From Akkermansiaceae bacterium (GTDB lineage: Bacteria; Verrucomicrobiota; Verrucomicrobiia; Verrucomicrobiales; Akkermansiaceae), in the NCBI GenBank assembly GCA_903908495.1, contig CAIVSK010000210.1, positions 1 through 55,011 on the forward strand: a DNA stretch of 55,011 nucleotides, given 5' to 3'. A program made the translations under genes and the position numbers. The notes beneath the pieces are model-generated. The model saw only the letters and a list, made by a program, of their open reading frames with translations. It was not told the DNA's origin and did no database searches. Below, in pieces: positions 44,034 through 52,404 of this stretch (within the stretch, counting starts at the first letter, position 1; the number at the start of each line of letters is the position of its first letter).

Positions 44034-44151
44034 TGGACATTTGCTAGGATCAGATGCGGAGAGTTCTGCCTAACAATTCGCTGCGGGCAACGCGGGATGG
44101 CGTCAGAAGTTCCGCTTCGCGGTTCACGCTGGTTGGTCCCGCGTGCCTGGG
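44034..44151 (+). other. attC-like site (possible gene-cassette end)
   Basis: GCCTAAC at 44068-44074 fits the inverse core RYYYAAC and is followed by AATTCGCTGC, the sequence common at attC left arms. Beyond it GGCA.CGCGGGA (44086-44097) pairs with TCCCGCG.TGCC (44137-44147) around an inner CCGC/GCGG hairpin. The last core GTTRRRY expected at the 3' end is not seen before the vapC gene, so the site would be truncated. The gene upstream has foreign codon use. Confidence 0.4.
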
Positions 44152-44562
44152 CTATGGACTGATGATTTTGAGTTTTGGGAAGTAGGTTTTGTAGCGGGAG
44201 GCATCGCGGGTGAGCAGTGCGTGGCCAGCGAAGAGCGCATGGGCCCCAATGAAGAAGTCGGGTAGCGTGGCGATGCGTTGGCCGCCCCTGCTGCGGTATT
44301 CGCTATGGGCCTTGGCGGCCAGAACACCGGCCTCAAAGGGGATGGTTTCCAACTCGATGCCGGCCGCTCGACGCCACGCGTCAAGCTTGGCCCAATTGTA
44401 GTCGAAAGCCCGTGAGATTTCCGCACACACCACCGGATTGAGAACCAGTGAGCCGGTTTTTTGTTGCGCGGCGATGGCTTGCACCGACCAGTCAAACCAA
44501 GTCTCGTCCATGGTGAGAAGGTCCAGAATGACGTTGGTGTCCAACAGAATGCGAGATTTCAT
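44152..44562 (-). CDS. VapC-like PIN-domain toxin
   Basis: A 136-residue PIN nuclease: Asp8 in LLDTNVILDLL, Glu48 in CAEISRAFD, Asp102 in ATLPDFFIGAHAL and Asp120 in LLTRDASRYKTYFPKLKI form the metal site, with the typical LLTRD...Y..YFP ending. The start ATG 44562 overlaps the stop of the upstream antitoxin gene by four bases (ATGA). It is presumed to cut RNA when the antitoxin is removed. It is unrelated in sequence to the PIN gene at 8013 except for the fold. Confidence 0.88.
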   Translation of the reverse strand: MKSRILLDTNVILDLLTMDETWFDWSVQAIAAQQKTGSLVLNPVVCAEISRAFDYNWAKLDAWRRAAGIELETIPFEAGVLAAKAHSEYRSRGGQRIATLPDFFIGAHALFAGHALLTRDASRYKTYFPKLKIISP

Positions 44563-44822
44563 GACTGCTCTCCACGCACCTCCCTGAGGTGGGCGTCAGT
44601 GGTCAGTTTGCCGTGTGCCATGCCGGCGCTTTGCTGCATCCATAGGGGCAAGCGGGCGAGGTCGATCTTGTTGTGCGGGGTGGTCTGGGGTGCTGCCATA
44701 GGTTCACGCAGCATTTTCTCCAAGGCCTGGAGGAACAGGCTCTTGAGCGTGGTCGCGTGCTGTGCCGCATGCACCTTCGCCTGGCGGTAGATGTCGTCCG
44801 GGATGTCGAGGGTGGTTTTCAT
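44559..44822 (-). CDS. VapB-like antitoxin
   Basis: The 87-residue protein begins MKTTLDIPDDIYRQAKVHAAQHATTLKSLFLQALEKMLRE, a ribbon-helix-helix DNA-binding pattern of VapB antitoxins. The tail (NKIDLARLPLWMQQ...) would cover the toxin. It overlaps vapC by four bases. A promoter with a TTGACA -35 and tandem AATATGCA repeats lies just upstream, so autoregulation is likely. Confidence 0.8.
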   Translation of the reverse strand: MKTTLDIPDDIYRQAKVHAAQHATTLKSLFLQALEKMLREPMAAPQTTPHNKIDLARLPLWMQQSAGMAHGKLTTDAHLREVRGEQS

Positions 44823-44850
44823 GACCCAAGCCTAGGCGGAATGCGCCACC

Positions 44851-44870
44851 TGTCAATATGCAAATATGCA
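44851..44870 (-). promoter_or_regulatory. Promoter/operator of the VapBC-like pair
   Basis: On the minus strand TTGACA (44856-44851) is a consensus -35; about 17 bp later comes a weak -10. The tandem direct repeat AATATGCA AATATGCA (44855-44870) overlaps it and would be a natural operator for the ribbon-helix-helix antitoxin. The stretch is much richer in AT than the surroundings. Confidence 0.5.
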
Positions 44871-44879
44871 TTTATTGTC

Positions 44880-45197
44880 TCAGCCGTTCATGAGCCGGAG
44901 GCCCCAGGCGATGAGGGCGGCCACCGCCGCGATCAGGGTCAGCAGTAACAGCAGGCTGCGGGTCTGGGTTTTTAGCAGGTTGCGGATGGCGGAGCGGGTC
45001 GCCATTTCCTGCTCGTGGCGTTTGAGGCGGGAAATCTCGCTGACCCGTTCGAGGGGCGGCATCGTGTTATCGCGATCGAGCTTTTCGCGGGCGATGCGCT
45101 TGGGCAGTTCGCGGGCTTCCTCCAATTCCTTGGCCAGACGCTGCGCCTCTTGCTCGCATTGCTTGAGTTCCAGTTCCTCGGGTAGCATGGTCGGCAC
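44880..45197 (-). CDS. Small tail-anchored coiled-coil protein
   Basis: A 105-residue protein: residues 1-70 are charged and helical (EELELKQCEQEAQRLAKELEEARELPKRIAREK), a likely coiled coil, and residues 80-103 form a C-terminal membrane helix (SLLLLLTLIAAVAALIAWGL). There is no signal peptide, so it should be tail-anchored in the cytoplasmic membrane. No family is recognised. It lies 18 bp downstream of a similar but larger gene on the same strand and is probably part of one operon. Confidence 0.6.
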   Translation of the reverse strand: MPTMLPEELELKQCEQEAQRLAKELEEARELPKRIAREKLDRDNTMPPLERVSEISRLKRHEQEMATRSAIRNLLKTQTRSLLLLLTLIAAVAALIAWGLRLMNG

Positions 45198-45215
45198 GCT
45201 GGCGGGTGAGGGGTT

Positions 45216-45848
45216 CTACTTGAGCAGATAGATGACGAGCGCGGCACCGCCCAGCGCGCAGAGCGGCAGATTGAATGCCAGCCCGTTGCGCAGGTTGAGC
45301 AAGAACTCCGAGCGATGGGTGGCTTGGCTGCGGGTCCGTCCACGCTTGGAGGCGCGGCCGAAAATGCCACCGCTGCGGCCACCTTCAAAATGCGCGGCGG
45401 CTTGATCGTATTCGTCGGTGGCCATGTCCACGGCCATGATCGAGCGCTCGAGTTTGTCGGAGAGGTTGTCGCGGGTCCAGCTCTCCGGATTGATCTTTTC
45501 GAGCTTGTCCAGATGGGACGCGAAGCAGACCCGGCATTGTTCCAAGTCCTCGGTTTCCTGGCGGATCTCATACAACTCGCGTTCGATCAGAGTGACCGCC
45601 GCACCGAGCTTTTCAGAAAGTTCGACCTGTTGCGACAGAAAGGTCCGCTTGCGGGCCGTGAGTTCCTCCAGCGCGCGTTTCTTCTGCTCGAGCTCCTCGC
45701 GCTGCACGTGGATGCGCTCCAGCTCGTCTTGCGCCGCCTTGAGCTTCGAATCGTAGTCCTCAACCGCAGCCGCGCCCGAGCGCGTCGGCATTTCCATCTG
45801 GGTCGAGCGCATCTTGATGTGGTGAGTGTGGTCGCTGGGGGCTGGCAT
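45216..45848 (-). CDS. Tail-anchored coiled-coil protein
   Basis: A 210-residue protein with a long predicted coiled coil (YDSKLKAAQDELERIHVQREELEQKKRALEELTARKRTF and following, about 25-90), a CRVCF segment and a basic stretch (GRASKRGRTRSQATHRSEF). It ends with a membrane helix (LAFNLPLCALGGAALVIYLL). ATG 45848 gives MPAPSDHTHH; an upstream frame from 45911 also exists. It shares the design (coiled coil then membrane tail) with its downstream neighbour. Function is unknown; a structural or signalling role at the membrane is only a guess. Confidence 0.6.
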   Translation of the reverse strand: MPAPSDHTHHIKMRSTQMEMPTRSGAAAVEDYDSKLKAAQDELERIHVQREELEQKKRALEELTARKRTFLSQQVELSEKLGAAVTLIERELYEIRQETEDLEQCRVCFASHLDKLEKINPESWTRDNLSDKLERSIMAVDMATDEYDQAAAHFEGGRSGGIFGRASKRGRTRSQATHRSEFLLNLRNGLAFNLPLCALGGAALVIYLLK

Positions 45849-45941
45849 GGCTGGCAGGGAGTTGGCGGTACGCCTGCCAAAGTAGGCAAACCGGCCTGTT
45901 TTAGCCAGCAAAATAATCTGGAAATGTTTATTATCTGCCTC

Positions 45942-46355
45942 TCAAATGAAAAACATTGGAGAGCCTTGGCCGGCGCAAATGCTCTCGAGGGTGACCTGTT
46001 CGAGGGCCTCGCGCAGGGTGATGGAAATTTTCTCCCAGGCGGTTTGGATGGCTGCGCCGGATTCGCCGGCCGGGGTGACCGAGTCTTGCAGCAGCGCGGG
46101 ATCGACGGCGTCGACGATCTGGCGCAAGTTGATGGCATCGGCGGGGCGGGCGAGGATGTAGCCGCCGGCGGCACCGCGGCAACTCTCGATGAGTCCGGCC
46201 CGCCGCAGATCGTTGAGGATTTGCAGCAAAAAGCTCCTTGAGATGGCTTCTCGTTGCGCAAGGTCGTCGAGTCGTGTAAGAGTTCTTCCGTCATGGTGCT
46301 TGGCGAGTTGGGTGAGAGCCCGGCACGCATATTCCAACTTCTGCGAAATTTTCAT
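45942..46355 (-). CDS. Rrf2-family transcription regulator
   Basis: A 137-residue Rrf2 protein: MKISQKLEYACRALTQLAKHHDG, the winged helix with SRSFLLQILNDLRRAGLIESCRGAAGGYILARPADAINL, then a helical C-terminus. The three cysteines that hold the Fe-S cluster in IscR are absent, so it resembles the cysteine-metabolism regulator CymR more than IscR. The start codon ATG at 46355 overlaps the start codon of the divergent cysE gene. Because the two starts share CATG, control of cysE by this protein is plausible. Confidence 0.85.
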   Translation of the reverse strand: MKISQKLEYACRALTQLAKHHDGRTLTRLDDLAQREAISRSFLLQILNDLRRAGLIESCRGAAGGYILARPADAINLRQIVDAVDPALLQDSVTPAGESGAAIQTAWEKISITLREALEQVTLESICAGQGSPMFFI

Positions 46356-47217
46356 GCGCGAAATGCAACACATCAAAGGCAATCCGGCCAGCAAGAACAC
46401 CGTCAACCTTTGCGGCAGCGGGCACATCGACGTGGCCGCCATCTGGCAGACCCTGCGCGGCGAGGCCACCCGCGTGCTTGTCGAGGAACCCTTGCTGGGC
46501 CAATTGCTGGAGGATGTGATTCTGTCCCGGGCATCGCTGGCCGCCGCTCTCGGCGCGCGGCTCGGCCGCCGCCTCGCGCGGGTGGACATGCCGCGGCAGT
46601 GCATGGAACCGCTGTTGAGCGGGGTGTTCGAGAGCCACCCGTTGGTGGTGCGCAGTGCCGCGCGCGATTTGCTGGCAATGTACGAACGCGATCCGGCCTG
46701 CTTCTCGCCGTTGGAGCCGGTATTGTTTTTCAAGGGGTTTTTGGCGCTCACCACCTACCGGGTGTCGCACCAGTTGTGGCTGGATGGGCGGCGCTGGCTG
46801 GCCCTCTACCTCCAGAGCATCGCCAGCGAATCCTTCGCGGTGGACATCCACCCGGCGGCGCGCATCGGCTGCGGGATTCTGCTCGACCACGCCACCTCAT
46901 TTGTGGTGGGGGAAACCGCCATCATTGAGGACGATGTGTCCATCATGCATGAAGTCACTCTGGGGGGCACCGGCAAGGAGGCCGGCGACCGCCATCCGAT
47001 CGTGCGCTCCGGCGTGTTGCTCGGTGCCGGTGCCAAAATCCTCGGCCGCGTGATCATCGGCACCGGGGCGAAGGTCGGCGCGGGCAGCGTCGTGCTAACC
47101 GATGTGCCGCCTCACACCACCGTGGCAGGCGTACCGGCCATCGTCGTCGGCAGTCTGGGTGAAGAGAATCCCGCCATTGACATGAACCAACGGTTCGACT
47201 GCAGCGCCGGTCTCTAA
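46354..47217 (+). CDS. cysE: Serine O-acetyltransferase
   Basis: CysE acetylates serine with acetyl-CoA, the first step of cysteine synthesis. The 287-residue protein has the helical N-terminal domain (LRGEATRVLVEEPLLGQLLEDVILSRASL), the FKGFLALTTYRVSHQLWLDGRRWLALYLQSIASESFAVDIHPAA segment and the beta-helix with LDHATSFVVGETAIIEDDVSIMHEVTLGGTG, including the catalytic His. ATG 46354 overlaps the start of the divergent Rrf2 gene; ATG 46363 is a second candidate. The N-terminus is about 20 residues longer than in E. coli. The promoter must lie inside the rrf2 coding sequence. Confidence 0.92.
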   Translation: MREMQHIKGNPASKNTVNLCGSGHIDVAAIWQTLRGEATRVLVEEPLLGQLLEDVILSRASLAAALGARLGRRLARVDMPRQCMEPLLSGVFESHPLVVRSAARDLLAMYERDPACFSPLEPVLFFKGFLALTTYRVSHQLWLDGRRWLALYLQSIASESFAVDIHPAARIGCGILLDHATSFVVGETAIIEDDVSIMHEVTLGGTGKEAGDRHPIVRSGVLLGAGAKILGRVIIGTGAKVGAGSVVLTDVPPHTTVAGVPAIVVGSLGEENPAIDMNQRFDCSAGL

Positions 47218-47237
47218 CGCCAAATCCCCCTGCCAAG

Positions 47238-48401
47238 ATGAAGATCCAGCGTCTGTTATGCATCGCCGCCATCGGTCTGGCGGCTGTTTCGTGTGGCAAG
47301 GTCCGCGAGTTGGCGGTCAAGGCAAAGCAGGCCATGGAGGCCAAAGCCGCCAAGTCCAAGGCCGGGGCCGTGGTGGTGGACCCGGCGCTGCAGGCGCTGG
47401 TCGATCAGACGCCGGAAGGGGCGGTTTTTCGCAAGGATCTGGCGTTTCCCGATCCATTGCAGGTAAAAGTCGAGCAGCGCCTTACATTTGACCCGGCGCG
47501 CATAGTGGTGAAATCTGCCATTGGCAATCAGGTGGCGGCGTTTTCCGGCACCCGGTTTTTCATCACACGCTATGAGCGGGCGGGCGAGCGGATCGATCTG
47601 ACGATGGAAAGCGCGGGCTTCAGCAAGCCCGAGGTGGACAAGGTTGAGGCCGAGAAAGCCAAGGCTGCTAAATCCAAAGCCGACCAAACCAAGGCCGACC
47701 AGGCGAAAGCGGACAAGGCCAAGGCCGATAAGACCAAAGCCGACAAGGCCCGGGCCGGTAAGTCCAAACTCGAGCAAGCCAAGGCCGACCAGGATGCTGC
47801 CGCGGCGGCTGCCGCCCCCGCCGTGCCCGACGAGCTGACCTCAATCAAGGAGCTGACCGGTTGCAAGATCGGTTTTGTGCGCGAGGGCAAGGGGTGGAAG
47901 GCGGGCCACTCCACCGACTTTAAACTCGCGGTCTGGGGTCGCAATCTCGAGCCGCACCTGGCCGCCGTTTGCGTCGATGCCGGGGTCCTGCCCCGCAGCT
48001 ATTGGCTGGGCAAGCGGCGGCTCAAGCCGGGCGATTGCGTGGCGCTGGCCGGCCCCGAGCTGGCATTGATGTTGGGCGAGGGGGCCGTCGGCACGCTCAA
48101 TCTCAAGTTGGAGTCGTTCGAGCCGATCGGTGGCCACCCGTGCGGGGTGTTCGCGGTGAGTGGCAACTACCGTGAGGCCGCGGTGCCCGGGCCGGACGGC
48201 GAGGTGTTTGATGCCGATGTGTCGATCAGTTCCGGCAAGGTCTGGTTGTCGCTGGTGTACCCCGTCGTCATCCGCGAGCAGCTCGAAACCGTCCAAACCC
48301 TCAGCACCGGCATGCGCAGCGGCCATTCCACCCTCATTCAGGGCAGTGTCTCAGTCGCCGTCACCCGCACCTGGAAACCGGCCGGGCCCGCCACCAAATA
48401 G
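47238..48401 (+). CDS. Lipoprotein with Lys/Ala/Asp repeats
   Basis: A lipobox (LAAVSC, Cys19) is followed by a charged helical region and, at about residues 135-185, degenerate repeats of KADK[AT] (KADQTKADQAKADKAKADKTKADKA and similar), a likely rigid helix. A C-terminal domain of about 190 residues (ELTGCKIGFVREGKGWKAG..., YWLGKRRLKPGDCVALAGPEL) has no family that I recognise. It follows cysE after 20 bp on the same strand, but no metabolic link is obvious. Confidence 0.65.
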   Translation: MKIQRLLCIAAIGLAAVSCGKVRELAVKAKQAMEAKAAKSKAGAVVVDPALQALVDQTPEGAVFRKDLAFPDPLQVKVEQRLTFDPARIVVKSAIGNQVAAFSGTRFFITRYERAGERIDLTMESAGFSKPEVDKVEAEKAKAAKSKADQTKADQAKADKAKADKTKADKARAGKSKLEQAKADQDAAAAAAAPAVPDELTSIKELTGCKIGFVREGKGWKAGHSTDFKLAVWGRNLEPHLAAVCVDAGVLPRSYWLGKRRLKPGDCVALAGPELALMLGEGAVGTLNLKLESFEPIGGHPCGVFAVSGNYREAAVPGPDGEVFDADVSISSGKVWLSLVYPVVIREQLETVQTLSTGMRSGHSTLIQGSVSVAVTRTWKPAGPATK

Positions 48402-48465
48402 CCGGCCACTTCCGGGAAGCACCCATCCATTCCCGGCGGCTTGTAGAGTGTGATGATAAGCCCAT

Positions 48466-50757
48466 ATGAAAGCGATTCTGACAAATTTATGCTGCCGCGC
48501 CCGGTGGGTGCCACTGAGCCTCATCGTGTCGATGATGACCGGGCTATCGGTCCATGCGGCCGACGCAGGCAAGAGCGAAGGCGTGCCGCAAGCGGAGGCC
48601 GCGTCCACCGCCACGGACGTGAGCGCCGCGGGCCGCTGGGCCTTCGAGCCGGCGCGCGATGAATTCAGCCCCGACGCCCTCCTCGATTTGCGCTTTCTCA
48701 ACGAGAAGGTCGCCGGCCAACACGGTTTCATCAAGCGATCGCCCGATGGCAGCGACTTCGTGCTGGGTGACGGCACCCCGGCGCGGTTCTGGGCGGTGGG
48801 CGATGCGGCCTTCGACAAGAATCCGGCGCGCCACGCCCGGTTTCTAGCCAAACGCGGCATCAACATGGTCCGCTTCCACTGCAACATCACGCCGGGGGGT
48901 GACAATCTGCTGGCCATCGATGAAGCCGAGCGCGAGCGGATCTGGCAAGGGGTTGCGGCCATGAAGCAGGAAGGCATCTACGTCACGTTCTCGCCGTATT
49001 GGGCGGGTGCCTCACGGGCGAAACCCGCCATGGGATTCCTCGATGACGGCGGCAATCAGAGTTGGGGCCTGTTGTTTTTCGACCGCAAGCTCCAGGCCGC
49101 TTACAAGAGCTGGATGCGGCAGGTGCTCGCCGAGGTCAATCCACACACCGGCATCTCGCTCGCGCAAGATCCGGCGCTGGCGATCATTCAAATCCAAAAT
49201 GAAGACTCGCTGTTGTTCTGGACCAGCCAGGGTATCAAGGGCCCCGCGCACAAGGAATTGCGCCGCCAGTTCGGCACCTTCGCGGCTTTGAAGTATGGCT
49301 CACTGGAAAAAGCCAAGGCCGCCTGGCAGAATGCCGCGCCCACCCCGGACCAGGACGCGCCGGACGAGTTCGCCAACGGCGAGGCCGCCATGTATATCAT
49401 TTGGGAGCTGACCCAGCACCGCGGTGAGGCCGGCCAACAACAGCGCTGCGCCGACCAGATGGAGTTTCTCACAGGGACAATGTATAACTTCAATAAGATG
49501 ATAGGTGATTTCCTGAAAAAGGAGCTCGGCTGCAAACAACTCGTCAATGCCGGCAACTGGCGCAGCGCCGACAACGTCACCATGCTCGATGCCGAACGCA
49601 GGTCCTACACCGCCAACGACGTGATGGCCGTCAACCGCTACTACGACGGTGCCCACGAAGGTGCTAACAAGGGCTGGGCCGTCTGCAACGGCGACCGCTT
49701 TACCGATGAATCCGTCCTGCTGCATCCGCGCGAACTGCCGCTGACGCTCAAGCAGGTGGCAGGCTATCCGATGCTCATCACCGAGAGCTCGTGGGTGCCG
49801 CCGCTGTGCTATCAGTCCGAGGGGCCGTTCCTCGTCGCTGCCTACCAATCCCTGACGGGTATTGATGCCTATTACTGGTTTGCCACCGGCGAGGAAGACT
49901 GGCGCCAACCCGGCTCCGCCAACGGCTTCCTGCCGTCGGAAGGCAAGTGGGTGTGCGCAACCCCGATGCTGATGGGCCAATGGCCCGCCGCAGCCCTGAT
50001 GTACCGCCGCGGCTATATCCAGCAAGCCGCACCCGCGGTGTCCGAGCAGCGCGCGCTGGAGGACCTGTGGCAGCGCCGGATGCCGATCATCGCCGAGGAC
50101 GCCGGCTACGACCCGAATCGCGATAAAACCAACCTGGCGAAGCAATCCAACGTCAAGGACGGGGTCAACCCGCTTGCCTATCTGGTCGGCCCGGTGCAGG
50201 TGAATTACGGCGGCAATCCGGCCCAGAGCCGGGTGGCGGACCTCGCCAAGTTCATTCACGAGGACACCAAGACGATCGCCTCGTCGACGGGCCAGTTGCT
50301 CTTCGACTACGGGCGGGGCTTGTGCCTGTTGACCTCGCCCAAGGCCCAGGGCGTCACCGGGTTTCTAAGGACGCCGGGCATCTTCAAGCTTCCGGACGTG
50401 GAAATCCGCTCCGCCAACGAATACGCCACGGTGCTCGCCGTCGCCTTGGATAACAAGGCGCTGCGCGAGTCCGGCAAAATCCTCGTGCAGGTCGGCACCA
50501 CCGAGCGGCCGATGGGTTGGCAGACCCAACCGGCCAAGCTCGACAAGCGCGCCGGCCAGCAGGTTGTCAACTTCGGGCATGCGCCGTGGATGATCGTGCG
50601 CGCCGACGTGACGCTCACCCTCAGCAACCCGCATCTCAAGACCGCGCGCGTTCTCGATGCCAACGGCATGCCCTTGAAAACCGTCCCGCTTGAGTCCTCC
50701 GGCGGCCGTCTGACCTTCAAGTTTCCCGACGACGCGCTCTACGTCATCCTGCAGTGA
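48466..50757 (+). CDS. Secreted clan-A-type glycoside hydrolase
   Basis: A 763-residue protein with signal peptide (VPLSLIVSMMTGLSVHAADA). The catalytic TIM barrel carries VRFHCN, IIQIQNEDSLLFWT with the acid/base Glu after Asn, ITESSWVPPL with the nucleophile Glu, and NRYYDG. The NE...E pair is typical of clan A retaining enzymes (GH5, GH2 and relatives). About 550-763 form beta-rich C-terminal domains. The exact GH family is not clear; a beta-galactosidase or cellulase-like activity on plant or algal glycans is possible. It is a single gene, 64 bp past the lipoprotein gene. Confidence 0.75.
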   Translation: MKAILTNLCCRARWVPLSLIVSMMTGLSVHAADAGKSEGVPQAEAASTATDVSAAGRWAFEPARDEFSPDALLDLRFLNEKVAGQHGFIKRSPDGSDFVLGDGTPARFWAVGDAAFDKNPARHARFLAKRGINMVRFHCNITPGGDNLLAIDEAERERIWQGVAAMKQEGIYVTFSPYWAGASRAKPAMGFLDDGGNQSWGLLFFDRKLQAAYKSWMRQVLAEVNPHTGISLAQDPALAIIQIQNEDSLLFWTSQGIKGPAHKELRRQFGTFAALKYGSLEKAKAAWQNAAPTPDQDAPDEFANGEAAMYIIWELTQHRGEAGQQQRCADQMEFLTGTMYNFNKMIGDFLKKELGCKQLVNAGNWRSADNVTMLDAERRSYTANDVMAVNRYYDGAHEGANKGWAVCNGDRFTDESVLLHPRELPLTLKQVAGYPMLITESSWVPPLCYQSEGPFLVAAYQSLTGIDAYYWFATGEEDWRQPGSANGFLPSEGKWVCATPMLMGQWPAAALMYRRGYIQQAAPAVSEQRALEDLWQRRMPIIAEDAGYDPNRDKTNLAKQSNVKDGVNPLAYLVGPVQVNYGGNPAQSRVADLAKFIHEDTKTIASSTGQLLFDYGRGLCLLTSPKAQGVTGFLRTPGIFKLPDVEIRSANEYATVLAVALDNKALRESGKILVQVGTTERPMGWQTQPAKLDKRAGQQVVNFGHAPWMIVRADVTLTLSNPHLKTARVLDANGMPLKTVPLESSGGRLTFKFPDDALYVILQ

Positions 50758-50817
50758 CGGTCCTTGATTTCCGGCCAAGCTGCGCCACAGTCGCCGCAGA
50801 TGCATCGGACCGAAGCC

Positions 50818-52359
50818 ATGGATGAATTGATGACGTGCCGGCTGGATCATATCCGCAAGGCGGTGGAGCCATGCACCCTGGTGATTTTCGGGGCGAGCGG
50901 CGACCTGACCGCCCGCAAGCTCATTCCGGCGCTTTATCACCTCGCCAAGGACGGGCAGATGCCCGAGGATTTCCGCATTGTCGGGTTCGCCCGGCGGGAA
51001 AAATCCGCGGCGTCGTGGCGCGCCGAATTGCGGGCAGCGTTAGAGTCGTTTTCGCGCAGTCATCCGGTGGACTCAGCGGTGTGGGCGGGGTTTGCCGAGC
51101 GGATCGACTACTGCCAGGGCGACATGGCCGACGCCGCAGCCTACGCCAAGCTGGCGGGCATGATCCGGGATTTTCCGACTGAAGCGCTGCAACAGAACCT
51201 GTTGTTTTACCTGGCGACCTCGCCGAGCCAATTCAGCGTGGTGGCCGGGCACTTGCACGAGGCGCAGTTATTGCGGCGCGATGCGCAGGGCTGCTGGCAG
51301 CGCCTGGTCATCGAAAAACCCTTCGGCCACGACCTCGATTCGGCCCGCGTGCTCAACCATGAGCTTACCCGCTTCGCCCACGAGCAGCAGGTGTTCCGCA
51401 TCGATCACTACCTCGGCAAGGAAACGGTGCAGAATATTCTAACATTCCGCTTCGCCAATTCGATCTTCGAGCGCTTGTGGCACCGCGATGCGGTCGACCA
51501 CATCCAGATCACCGTCAGCGAGAAGCTCGGTGTCAGCGGGCGCGGCGGCTATTATGAGGAAGCCGGAGCCCTGCGCGACATGTTGCAGAACCACCTGATG
51601 CAAGTGCTCGCGCTGGTGACCATGGAGCCGCCGGTGTCGCTGGATGCCGAACCGGTGCGCGATGAAAAAGTCAAGTTGCTCTCGGCGGTGCGCCGTCTGC
51701 AGCCCGGGCAGGTGGCGAGCCATGTGGTGCGCGGGCAATATCGCGAGGGATTTGTGGGGGGCGAGGCGCTGGCGGCCTATCGCGCCGAGGCCAAGGTCAA
51801 CCCGCTCTCCAACGTGGAAACATTCGTGGCGGCCAAGGTGTTCATTGATAATTGGCGCTGGGCCGGGGTGCCGATCTATCTGCGCACCGGCAAGGCCATG
51901 CCGCTCAGCGCGAGCGAGGTGCGGGTGCAATTCAAGGCCCCACCCCATGTGTTGTTCGCCGCGCAGTGCGGCCCGTTGCTCGACGCCAATGCGTTGACGC
52001 TGCGGCTGCAACCCAACGAGGGCATCTCGCTGCGCTTCACCGGCAAGGTGCCGGGCGTCGGCTACGGCTTGCGGCCGGTGCGGATGGATTTCAGTTATAA
52101 CAGTGAGTTTGGCGCCTACACGCCAGAGGCCTACGAGCGCCTTTTGTTGGATGCAATCGCCGGCGATGCAACCTTGTTCATCCGCCGCGACGAAGTCGAG
52201 CAGGCGTGGGAAATCGCCGATTCCATCCGCGCCGGATGGGACGGGCGCCCGTTGGAAAAAAACGAGTTTTACGCGGCAGGCAATTGGGGGCCGCATCTGG
52301 CGGACGAACTTCTAACGCAATCGGGGCGGGCCTGGCGCGAACCGCTGCCGCTGACATGA
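50818..52359 (+). CDS. zwf: Glucose-6-phosphate 1-dehydrogenase
   Basis: The first enzyme of the oxidative pentose phosphate pathway, making 6-phosphogluconolactone and NADPH. The NADP site CTLVIFGASGDLTARKLIPALY is followed by the active-site motif RIDHYLGKE (His/Lys), LRTGKAMP and the C-terminal EAYERLLLDAIAGDATLFIRRDEVE..W. At 513 residues the length is normal. The start is uncertain: ATG 50818 gives MDELMTCRLDHI; ATG 50800 and TTG 50764 are in frame. It is followed after 45 bp by pgl, the next enzyme of the pathway. Confidence 0.94.
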   Translation: MDELMTCRLDHIRKAVEPCTLVIFGASGDLTARKLIPALYHLAKDGQMPEDFRIVGFARREKSAASWRAELRAALESFSRSHPVDSAVWAGFAERIDYCQGDMADAAAYAKLAGMIRDFPTEALQQNLLFYLATSPSQFSVVAGHLHEAQLLRRDAQGCWQRLVIEKPFGHDLDSARVLNHELTRFAHEQQVFRIDHYLGKETVQNILTFRFANSIFERLWHRDAVDHIQITVSEKLGVSGRGGYYEEAGALRDMLQNHLMQVLALVTMEPPVSLDAEPVRDEKVKLLSAVRRLQPGQVASHVVRGQYREGFVGGEALAAYRAEAKVNPLSNVETFVAAKVFIDNWRWAGVPIYLRTGKAMPLSASEVRVQFKAPPHVLFAAQCGPLLDANALTLRLQPNEGISLRFTGKVPGVGYGLRPVRMDFSYNSEFGAYTPEAYERLLLDAIAGDATLFIRRDEVEQAWEIADSIRAGWDGRPLEKNEFYAAGNWGPHLADELLTQSGRAWREPLPLT

Positions 52360-52404
52360 GCGACGCCGGATCCGATACGCTTTAACTAACAAAAAACGAG
52401 CCCT

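Noticed and set aside
47630-47800. DNA repeat array in the lipoprotein gene as a tandem-repeat locus
   Set aside because: The repeat is degenerate and explained by the KADK[AT] protein repeats, with no sign of unit-length variation in this sequence.
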